Shown here piece after piece: positions 24,320 to 36,300 of a stretch of DNA of 64,000 bases. Below the pieces are notes generated by a model, which made no database searches, had not been told where the DNA came from, and saw only the letters and a list, made by a program, of their open reading frames with translations. Position 1 is the first letter of the stretch; each line of letters opens with the position of its first letter. The translations under genes and the position numbers were made by a program. Origin of the DNA: Actinernus sp. WN-2022 (Eukaryota; Cnidaria; Anthozoa; Actiniaria; Actinernidae); assembly GCA_030867875.1 (NCBI GenBank), contig JAOWCC010000577.1, positions 143,336,344 to 143,400,343 of the forward strand, written 5' to 3'.

Positions 24320-26170
24320 ATCAGATCATTATCATTATTATTATTATTATTATCTTATTATTACCACCGGGTCAAAGTTCTAGCAAGTTGAAATGCTGGT
24401 GGCTTGCACTCGACTCTGATTGGCTCAAATAATCGTAATTTGGAATGCTGTGGTTTCGTTATGCAATGTGATTGGTTCTCTTTGACTTAGTGGCCCCGGT
24501 TAGAGCATTCGCATAGTAATCCAACCTCTGGATTAATATTGATATTAATTTTGAAAAATAAATAAATATTTTTAATGTTTTACGTGTTTGCCATCAGTTG
24601 ATACTGCGCGCATTATTGATTCAAGAAACCAATGCCACGAATACAAGTTCATTGAAAATAAAAAGTAAAACAAAACAAGGGAGACAAACCCCCCACGCAC
24701 TACTCGGTGATATCTAACAAACGAGGGACGAGTCCTCATCCGGCAAGTACTTCATGTAGCTGCACAAACTGTCCCATACCCTTAAAAAACCCTGACCCTA
24801 CAATTAAAAAACACCCTAACCGTCAACAATGGGTGCTCGCTAATTTAGGGTGTTTAGAGGTAGTCACCAATTTTGGGTGTTTTAGAGCTAATCACTAATT
24901 AGGCTAATTTAGGCTATTGTCACAGCTACATGAAGTAGTACCCCATCATCATCCTCTTTGCCTCCCTTTTCTTTTTTCGTTCCAGTCTCCCCACCTTTCC
25001 CTTACATTTTTCGCATTAGAGAGGACTGGGGACAAGTCTGTTTCCTACCCCACTAAATGAACCACACAAATTGAATACTTGTCATAGTTTATTAGTAATA
25101 AATAAATATGAACTGTACAATACAAATATCCAATAAATCTACCATCTACAGGATTAAAAATATAATTATTGTAAACACACAAGCAGAGGAAAAATGTTTC
25201 TGTGCTGTACAATTTGATTCATAATATGTAAAACTGTACATAGTCATTTGCTGACTGCTCTCTAGTGGAACATCTATCAACAAATATGAAAGCTATATTT
25301 TTATAACCCACATAAAACTGCTGTGCACGTGACGAATAGTGGCGTAGCCAAGGGGAAGTTCCTTGGGTTCCGAACCCCCTGACGAACATACCGTAATTCT
25401 ATAACTGTATTGGTGGTGTACAACCGACCCAGAGATTTAAATAACAAAGACGTGGCCGTCATGTTGGATGAACTAACAAGAGAAGCTAACGAGGAATCTT
25501 TTGTTAAAGGAAACTAAGATGGCGACGATGACGTCACATGCACCCCAGTAATATGATACAGAGAACTAAATTAGAAATAGAATATACATATAACTGACTG
25601 AAATAGTCAGCTTTATCACTGTCGCACCACAATTTCGCTATGGGATTCAATAGTGTTGAAGCACTTAAACATTCGAGGGTTAATGCTCTTTCTACGAAGA
25701 CGCGATAAGTAACTGATCCACTGACTGCTCAAACAAAGGAGGTCTACCCTCGTGTTGACATGTCAATTAAAATGAAATACGTGTTTTTATGTAATATTGC
25801 AAAGCCAAGTGACTGTTTTAGACGTGGTTTCTAGATCCAAGTGCCATGTACAATGTCAAGAGCTTTGAAATGGCTTCTCACACATCATTAGATATTCATG
25901 GACAGAGGACAATGATATACAAATAACAACTAATTAAACGATATAAACAGAGGGTAAACTCCACCGGATTCAGTGTATATTCTTATTCCAATTAGAGTTC
26001 GCTGAGGTTCGAATAATGAAATAGTAGTTCAGTGGATCAAGAGATCGAAACGAAAACGTAAACTGTTTAGAGAGGTCTAAACGGACGAAGACTAAAGCCG
26101 TTTGACTGTCAAATGAACTGTGCCAAGGATTACGGAGTATTGGAATCGCTCCGGCGAGCAAGTCTTCGGA
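24320..26170. other. Intergenic DNA with a short ATT microsatellite
   Basis: An ATT run lies at about 24328-24362. A small inverted pair (TACTTCATGTAGCTG at about 24747; its inverse at about 24925) may mark an old MITE. No gene is seen. Confidence 0.4.
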
Positions 26171-26175
26171 ATTAC

Positions 26176-26489
26176 CCTATATCATTATGACGTCACGGCT
26201 TGTTTATGAGGGGGACAGAATCGACTTGAACAATATAATTTTGAACTAAATCTGCTCTGCTGAGGAAAAATTAACTTCGAATTGTCTGGTTTCCAGATAT
26301 CAGCTGTATCAATGTTTATTCCACAATATTTACCGTATTTGATGGATGTTACCGGTATTCTACGTTCTACAAAATGCATTTGATAGCGATTTCCTTTGTG
26401 TTCTTGCTCAGTTTTGTCCCCCTCCCACGACCGTGATCCTTAGCGTTTAAACAATAGATTGTTTTGATTTGACGTCATAATGATATAGG
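26176..26489 (+). mobile_element. MITE with CCTATATCATTATGACGTCA ends
   Basis: A 20-bp perfect inverted repeat bounds 314 bp. Both ends carry TGACGTCA, a CRE-type palindrome. No duplication was certain. Confidence 0.6.
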
Positions 26490-26854
26490 TCAATGAAAGC
26501 AAAATGTTTGGAGATTCGTGTAACTGAATTATGGCTGAAAGCTTACAATTTATGGCATATTTGCTGTATTTGGAAACGTTTTCAAAGTAATGCAAATATT
26601 CAAATTAGCTATTGTTTTAACGCATTGAAATCCTTTCCAAATACAGCAAATATGCACATTTGTCGTACTATCCCTGGTTCCATGTATTATCCAGAAGTAC
26701 TTCAGTTCGTGATTGGCTCCGGCATTGTGTTTTTACTTGCTCGTGATTCGCTCTGGTTCCGCTCTATCCAGCAGTCCGGCAGTACAGTATTCTCGGATCC
26801 CGAACAACTCATAAAACAGCCTGAACGAGCCTCTTACACTAAGACTAAGTCTTA

Positions 26855-27290
26855 GCCGATACACGGTTCAACATTTGTTGGCAACATGCATATCAATAAA
26901 ATAGCAAGCAAAAGTGTCGTTTTGAACTTCCCGCGGCCTCTTCCATATTAGGAAAATTCCATATTCCATATTTGGAAGAGCTGCCATGATATTCAAAATG
27001 GCGGTTTCTAGGTCCCAGGCCTCTATATCGACACTCGTTGTTTGATATGTGAAATGTTGAACCGTGTATCATGCATACCATGTTAAAAGAAGCGAGTCGA
27101 CATGTTGAACGATGTTGCAGGAAATAGAGACATGCTCTATTCCAATCTACAAGTTGCAAATTCGTTCAACAGTCTTGTCCACTCGCTTCTTTCAACATTC
27201 AACATGGTACGATACACGGCCGGTTCAACATTTGCCAACATCGTTCAACATTTGTTGGCAGCAACAAATGTTGAACCGTGTATGATCGGC
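26855..27290 (+). mobile_element. MITE with CGGTTCAACATTTG motifs
   Basis: The ends GCCGATACACGGTTCAACAT and their inverse bound about 436 bp. The CGGTTCAACATTT motif recurs inside in both directions, giving nested hairpins. It lies just downstream of the lectin receptor stop codon. Confidence 0.6.
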
Positions 27291-27377
27291 TTTATGTTCA
27301 TTGGATTGGCTTCCTTGTTTCGTAATTTGTAATGATTAGTGTTCACTATACTTTCTATGTACTAGCTGTACATCAAG

Positions 27378-30300
27378 TCACGTCTTTTCGGATCTTGAGG
27401 TAACCTCGGAGATCATCTGCTTGACATCCTTCTTGCCTCTTTTGGACTTCAACTCCATGTATCCTCGTGCGGCCACGATACTGACAACAAGACCCGCTCC
27501 CATAGAGATGGCGATCCACGCTGCGAAACCCAGGTACAGATCTGCGAAAAGGATGGAATATTGTGTATTAATTCGGTACGATATCACTACAAATCTTATC
27601 TACCACATATAGCGAATCCCTTGTTAGCACAACAGTATCTATCACAGTCGCTGAAAAGACTGGCTGCCGCTAACCCACCCCTCACACCGCGGCAAAACGT
27701 TACGCGCATGCGTATTTGTTATTTCTTGTCGGCGCGCGGCCGCCCCCAGTTTCCCGCGAAAACTGAAATGAAACAACAGGCACATACCCGTAATTTTAAA
27801 ATTTCTGCTTAAAAGTATCTATATGTGAACTGTCAAAAAATAAGAAAACTACTTAAAAGCTAAGCCTAAGACTTTAACAGGTTGAAGTTTTCTTAATTTG
27901 TAATTCACTGTGAGTTTACTAAGTTATAAAATTATTTACTAAAAAAGTTGAAACCCTCAGTAATTTGTATTTGATAGCAGAGCCTTCATTCTTTTGGCCA
28001 GCGGAGCATACCGTTTTGCCGCGGTGTGCCCACCCCTACGCGTACGAAACAAAACGGGGAGAGGGAGCGGCCCTTGTAGGTCAGTGTTATCAGCGGCTGT
28101 AGCAACAGCATCGCCTGCTTGTTACTTTCTAGTCGGTTGCACAACGTACGTCTTGTTTATCGATTTAAAAATACCTACACATGACGCACTAAACAGCACG
28201 ATTTAATATACTATTAATATCAGGAATTTCTGTCAACTATTGTTTGAAAAGACAACTTCAGGATCATACACAGGTTATAAAACCGAACGATCTTGGACAT
28301 CTCCCTGCTCCGAGCTAACAGGTATCAGACAATTCCAGAAATTTATAGCGAGAAATATCTCTATCACTGTTTACTAACAAATTTAGGATAGTTTACCGTG
28401 GTATGTTCTTATTTACCGCGTTTCGTGTCATCGCATGGTCAAAAATGTTTTTTTTACCACAATTGCCGGTAATCTCGCGATCTGATTGGTTGAAGTACGG
28501 TGGTAAATGAGAGTCCAGACAACGGTGCTGACGCGAGAAAGTTATAGACAATGCTGGCTCTTTCAAAGCTGTCACGCGTTGTCACGCTTTGCAACGAAAC
28601 TTCCTTGTACGGTTTCTAATATTGTTGTAAAAAAACGAATTTCCTCTGGTTTTCCGTGGTGTGGACTCTTATTTACCACGATTCACGTCATCACATGGCC
28701 AAAATGTGTTGTGGACTCACTTGGCTCCGCCTCGTGAGTCCACAACAAATTTTGACCATGTGATGACGTAAATCGTGGTAAATAAGAGTCCACACCACGG
28801 AAAACCAGTGGAAATTTGCTAAGTGGAGTCAAGAGGCGGCTAGCTAGCCGAGTGATTCCACAAGAAATTTTGATCATTCGATGACACGAAACGTGGAAAA
28901 TAAGAGGACATATACCACGGTAAACTATCGTAAATTTGTTTTTTTATCACCTACAACAAATTGAAAATAGTGAAGCGAGAAGGTCAAGAAGAGAAGGAAA
29001 AAGGGATTCTAGCGCGCTAGAGCGGTTTTCAGTTGAGTGTAGTGAAACCAAACGCAAATTACCCATAGCCAGCCAATCATAGGAGCTAATAATCACAAGT
29101 AACTCATAAATGGCTTCCCTGTGAGCCAATGACAAACCAAAGCAAAACCAAAACCAATTTGCGTTTGGTTTTACTTTGGATTCTGATTGGTTGGTTTACT
29201 TTCTCAGCCAATAGGAGAGCTTAGTAAACGCAAAACCAAAACACTTCCGACACTCAATTGAAATCCGCTCTATCACGCAATCCGTGGTATGTCCTCTTAT
29301 TTTCAGTTGCAATCAGCCAATCAGAAAACGAGAAACTGGGCAGTTGTAAAAACTCATTTTTCCTCCGGGTTATGAGTATTTCTGTTGGGCTCACGACGAA
29401 TTTAGTTGGCTAAAACTGTTCTCTTAGCCCGCCAAACTGACGGAATGAGTAGCTACAATTACCTCTACTCTTCTCGCAAACGTATGGTAGAGCGGTATTA
29501 CAGCCCATATCAGACCAACTGACAACATCGTTCCATTTCTTGATTCGTACGCAGTCCTCCCCAGTGCACCGCGGTAGGAGTCTATTGTACAGCTTGTCGT
29601 TTGGTTCTCCTATGTCCCAGTTGAAGTACGACGCCTTGTGGCTGAACTGGTCCACCCCTATATCATTCCACACGTACACGCCTAGAACATGGCAGACGGG
29701 AAAATGCATTGACCAATTAATTAGCGCGATGCTTCTACAGTTGAGAATCTGTTTAAGGTGCGCGCCCGCGGATAAATAGAGGCGTAACTGAGTCAGTAAT
29801 TTATTATTGTGAAACTATTGTGCTCCATTCTTGATTGTTTAGATTCTTGGACACTGTATACATCGTGATGTTACATTTATTTGTGTAGGTAATTTTCTTT
29901 GTAATTAAAATAATATAAACGAAGGTAAGCCAAATAACATACTACGAGTAATCGCCGGTTATTGTTTTTGTTCGTGAATCGCGCGTACAGTTCTCATAAC
30001 CAGTTCTTGTACTTTTACCAATGCATGTCATTTGTTTCCCCTGTCACCCACCCAGGGGCGGATCCCTATGAGCACCAGCACCCCCACCCCTCCCCCTCAT
30101 CCCAGACACTAAATGAAAATTCGATCAACATGGTAAACTGAAAAAAAGCATGACGCTCAACACTTTTCTGTATCTTGTGGTTCTGAAGAATGCCGTTGTT
30201 AACGAGAAATATATGATTGTTGGTGATACAGAATCTCCAAATGATCCAGCATGGAGATGATATTTGTTCTATAGCGGCGTTAATACACTTTAATAGGCGA

Positions 30301-33300
30301 CAAGGGAGGGTTACACGTGTTTCTTCGGCATGAAGCGAACTGGGACACCCACTAGTTTTCCTGGATGCACCCATACCCACTGGTGTACGCTATTTCCACA
30401 ACAGACTTCCAGTAATCTCTTACCAGCCTCAGCCCTGTCATTGAGTCCTATCCACACGCTGCTCTGTATCATTTTACCGATGACTGCGTTCTCAGAAGAA
30501 CTCCTGATGGTAACCAAGGTAGCGTTCATGTTCCGCGTGCACTCACGCTGTGCCTCAACCCACGCCATCTTCACCAGGATGTTGTTATAGCATTTGCCAC
30601 CTGTACACTGCCAGCCTGGAATGTCTGATCAGAAAATGGGCAACTGAAGCCCATAACCAGGAGCGTCCATATCTTCTATATAGGTGTCACGGCGTTTTCA
30701 CAAGTTGGGCTATTTTTAGATTAATTTTCCTGCCAATTGCTGGGTTGTATCGGTGGTGGAACAAAGGATGCCTCATTAGCTACTTTTGTTATACCAACCA
30801 ACATGGCTGATCAATACGCTTTTGTGATCATTTTATTCCCTTCGTAATAATTGTAACCAAAGAATAGCGGGAACCGTTCTAAAAATAGCCTAACTTATGA
30901 AAACACTGTCACAATAGGCCTAGTATGCAGGATTGACGCTCCTGGTTATGGGCTCCTGAAATTACATAAACCTATTTTTTTTTAACATTTCAAACAATTC
31001 TAAATTCTAAATTCGCTCTCCAAGACTCCTTTATCGACGAGATTTGACTGCATTAGATAATCTCGCTCTCTCACCTTTATCTGAGAACACCTCGCAGATG
31101 AACTCGAACTGTGCATTACACACCGCGTCGTTCCATTTCTTGGTCTTCCACTTGAACTCTACGCAGTTCTCAATGTTGCAACCATCATTGTTGTTATTAG
31201 GTTCAGGATTTCTAGGATTACTTTTGTCCCAAGCGAAAAACGACGGCTTAGCGTACTTATTGTAGCTCCAAATGTAATTGGACTCCTGTGATTTGTCGTT
31301 CAAACCAATCCAGGCACCATCCCCAGTCATCAGCAGATTGCCAACCAAGCTAAAATAAATACCACGATCGTATAGTCGGTTAAATTATAAAATAAGCTCA
31401 GTGGGGTAGGGAAGGGGGGAGGCGGCAGTTGCCCCACCCCCTCTGTCCAGTCCCAGAAGAGAGATTGACAGAAGAATGTCCCAGAATTCCTAACCCAATT
31501 TTCATGACCTCCCTACGCCCTGAATAAGCTAATTAGTTAACACTTAAATTTGCCCCCTTTTCGCCTGTGTGAACCATGTAGCGACAATCTTGATCCAATA
31601 TAGACAATAGACAGGAGTCCATAACCAGGAGCGTCCATCCTGCATACTAGGCCTATGTCACAGCCTCTACACAAATGAGGTTATTTTTAGAACGGTTTTC
31701 TGCTATTCTTGGATCGCAATCATTCCTAAGGGAATAAAATCACAAAAGCGTAGCAGCCATGTTGTTGGTATAACAAAAGTAGCTAATGAGGCATCGTTTG
31801 TTCCGTCACTGGTGCAGCCCAGTAATTGGCGGGATCAATGATCTAAAAATAGCCCAACTTGTGAAAACGCTGTGACCGCTATATAGGAGATGTGGACGCT
31901 CCTGGTTATGGTTATGGCTCCTGACAATCATTAACCTGACAATTTTACATCAGCTGAAGAATACTAGAGACAATCAAAGTACTTAGTTCTGTAGCTTCGA
32001 GATATTATGAACTCATCCTTTTGAAAATAGTTTTAAAGTGCCCCTGCGATCAAATTTTCATACAGCAGTGATTTTGCATATTTGTAACGTAAAGTTGCTA
32101 TGTTTTTCCTGTCCGAACCGTTTTTCGATATGACGACGGTATCTTGAGTTTTTATGTCCGCCATTACCCGAACACGTTCCTGTGACAGAACTAATTTTCA
32201 GCGGAAGTGATGTTATTTTACTCAACACAACAACAACAACACCTAAATTCTCCCACAAAATTCATAGTTTCATTTGGTACTTTGGCCATATTTTTCACTG
32301 AGTTGGATATTTCCGCCACTGTTTGCCCTCAGTATTGGAAGACAAAAAGTATCAAAAGTGTCAAAAGCTTATTATGGTGACGGAGCCTTCTCTATAGCTG
32401 CACCTAAATTATGGAACTGCTCAAACAGTTGACTGCTTTAAATCTGCCCTTAAAACATTCCTTTTTCCAACTTAATTTTGCTTTTACCACAGTCGTCTTT
32501 AATCTCGTTATACATACTTATTATACATTATTAGATTGGGTAATACTTAATTTTTTAATTAATTAGATCTTAGGTATCTAGTAATGTAGTTAATTTTTAA
32601 TTGGGTATTTAGTAATTAATATTAATTTACTAGTTATGATATTTGTGAGAGCATTGAGACATTAGTATAATGCGCTTAAGAAGTGTTTATTATTATTATT
32701 AATATTATTATTGTTATTATTATTATTATTATTAAAAGAAATGGTGGAATGTCGCGTAGTGTCACTTTAAAACCTTTCCACATCTTACCTATTTTCCGAC
32801 GCATCATCGATGGTAGCGAGTTTGGCGCTATTGGCCTGACAGAAGGTGTGTGCATCCTCCCAGCTCTTGGGTGTAGAGTAGTATTTGTAACACTTCCCAT
32901 TAAAATGGTACCATCCAGCACTACATGTTTCTTTAAAAAAAACGGTGTATCAATTCCAAGAGTTATTGTCAGTAACATTCTAATGCAGGGTCTAGGGAAA
33001 TTCTTCCTTTTACTCTTTACGTTAATTACAATAACAACTATTTATTTCATTATTATTCATTTTAGTCACAATCTTGATTCTGATTGGCTAATAGCCTGCG
33101 TGCAGACGTTCGCCGGTTTCCCCTCAAAACATTGAGTGGGAGCGGCGTCGGCACGCAGGCGGCTGAGGTTTACGTGCTAATTCACGGTAGCGGCGTGCAA
33201 AGGGTGTTATTATTCAGTTCCTAAGTATACCGACTTTTGATTGGTTGATTCACCTGCAGATAATTGCGCGCAAGTAAGCGTTTGCTGCAGATATTGTTGT

Positions 33301-36300
33301 GAGCATGCGCAGTGCTGTTCAACAACAAATCCCAACATAGCTGCTCGGTTTCCAGAGCGTTCAGAGGAGGAAATTGCGAGCATTTTGGATGCCCAATCAC
33401 TGAATAATAAAACAATTATTGGAACTGCGGCTATCACAAAATATGATGAATTGTCTGTGGTGAGCTACCAGTTATTTGCCAATGCCGAAGGCAGAGACAA
33501 ACTGCTTGCGAGACAGACAATACATCATATTTTGCGATTCCGCAGTTCCAATAATTGTTTTCTGATTATTCAGTAAACCATTTGTGCTTTTGCTTCTTTG
33601 GGCATCCAAAATGCTCGCAATTTCCTCTTCTGAACGCTCTGGAACTGGCCGAGCAGCCATGTTGGGATTTGTTGTTGAACAAGCATGCTCACAACAATAT
33701 CTGCAGCAAACGCTTATTTGCACGCAATTATCTGCAGGTGAATCAACCAATCAAAATTCGGGATACTTAGGAACTGAATAATAATAAACGTTATTGGATG
33801 AGACTGGACATGATCTGATAGCGTAGTTATCAAGACCAAGGTCTGTATTCGTTATCAGCGGGCGAGGTCTTGATCATGATAATTTCGCTATCATGCGTGC
33901 GAAAACCGAATCATCATTCCACCCTCTCCAATCCCAAATTTTGAATGGTTGATTCACCTACAAATACCTTGCTGCAAATAACTCTTTGTTGCAAATATTG
34001 TTCTGAGCATGTGCACTATATATTGACCGATCTATTTTATAAATATACGGCAGCTCGATTTGCACAGCTGCTGGTGGCTCAAACGTCCAGTTTCGAAACT
34101 CTGGAGGTATTAATCATTAATGTATAGTTTGTCGAATGATAAAACAATTATTGAACTCGACTATATATCCATCTACTGCTACTCGCTTTCCACGGCGGTT
34201 AGCATACCTCAATCGACTTTAGTTGATTACATACCATTGTTTATCTTCCCCGCCGACGCAGACCAAAACTAGTTTTTACAGGAACTAGTTGCCTATCATA
34301 TATATCCATCTGTTCGTGTCTTGCTGTTAGTTATTTGCCTCTGCCTTTGGTATCAGCAAATAACTGACAGCTCACCACGAAGAAATCAGTGATATTTTGC
34401 TCAGCCTTGTCCAATAATTGCTTAATGGTCTGTGCAAAGAGCATGAATGCTCCGTCTTACCTTTACAAGCTATTTTACACTCGTCAAATGATGTCTGTTT
34501 TTCGTTGATATCACATCCTAACAGCGAGATAAACATAAATTTCGAATTAACACGCGGCGACCGGTCTCGGCTTTCAAACATTCATCTTAATACTGACACA
34601 GGTACCTCATTTTTTTAAAGAGAGCATCTTCTGATATCAGCTAGGTACGGTATCTCTATAAACATTACAGAAATTGCGTTTATTATAATCGGACATGCTT
34701 TTGTAAATTACACCGTAATGAATATGAAAAATTGTGAATGCTTTGGTTATAGTAAAACACTGAATGCATTCTTCTGCTCTCGCCGCCCGCCGGTGCATTC
34801 GGACACACCAACAACCAACCGGATAGAGTGGTAAAAATAGTCCAACTAATTTATGCAGGCTAAAAATAAATTGGCGCAGACTATCATGGGGAGAGACTAT
34901 CATGGGAGATCGGTTCTCTTACTAGGTGATGGTCTCTTGTCAAGTACTCAAGACGTCATAGAAGATTGACGCATGTGCGCTGATCTTCTCCCCGGCTTTT
35001 GCCGCCATTTCCACGTTTAATGTTTATTCCTTGTTGTATTTCTTTGTAGCCTCTAAAGTGCAAGAGAACGGCCGAAACTTCGAAAGTAACAAGCCTTTCA
35101 GACAGGTCCTCGAGCGGAATGTTGCCGAGCTATAATAAATTACTAAATAGGAGATAGGTGGCCGGTCTTTACTCTCTCTCTCTCTCTCTCTCTTCCGATA
35201 CTGCCAGTTTAATGCCAGTTACCCAGTTTGCCAGTTACCCAGCCCTAACCTTTAACAGTCAACCAATAGCGTGTAACCTCTTTGCCGCCCTCGGTTCTGA
35301 CCTCGGCCTGATAAAGTGCAGAGTTCGCAGTGACGAGATTGCTAATGGTCATCGTGTCTTTATTGACAGTCGTTGAGTTGAAGGTACCTTGAGGTAACGC
35401 CACGGCATACCTGGACCATGTAAATGTTGCGTTACTTGGCAGATTATAGTAGTGAGCAGCCTTGAAGGTCACGCATTCTCCGCGTTTCTTATTGAGGGGT
35501 GTTTTGTTGATGTAAATTTGACCTGAGAAACCAACAAAGATTTTAAAAGTTAATCCATCAATATTTCATCGTATTTGTGTAAAATTACAAAAGAAAAATA
35601 AAGCGGATGCAAGTAACAGATAACCATTAAGAACTAGTCTAGTCGGGTACACCGCATTAATGCCCAATGGTCAAGTATATATCAGTACGTATTATTAATG
35701 AATTAGGAATAATTACAATTAATAAATCGCGTGACGGCGCGGAGCCAATGAGGTAATGGGCTTTTATCACGCCGCAGCCATGTTGAGTCCAGGAGAATAA
35801 AAACCTTTGTTGTCGTCCGGTAAACTGAAGCCCACCAGTGCTAGGGTTGTCCACAAGTTGCTCGGCAACTTTTGGGCAACTTTTCCGATTTCGAGCAACT
35901 TTTTTACTTGAAAGCAACTTTGAGCAACTTTTTCGCTTTAAGGCAACTTTGAGCAACTATTTCGTTTCTTTTACTTTGTTTTTACATTTACATGAATTCA
36001 AGCCGATCAACGGGTCGAATAAGAGCAGAGAATTAGGGTTTTTCACTTTGTGAAGAAATGGTCTACCTGTGGTAAATGTAGGTCAGCGGTTGTCCTTGGA
36101 AAATGTCAAACAAAATGGCCGACAAAGGTACATGCTCGAGTGATTCTGATTCTGATTCTGAACAAAGCGAAAGCTATTTGTACACGAAATGATGGAAAGT
36201 AAAATAATAATTGTTAAAGCTAACTCAATTCTATGCTATGAAATCATAAAATTGATTGTGCACATGAACTTTTTTGAGAGCATTTTTAGCAACTTTTAGA

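Noticed and set aside
35838..36053. 71-codon frame of SNFEQLF-like repeats
   Set aside because: It is simply the translation of the GCAACTTTT array in the hAT-like element.
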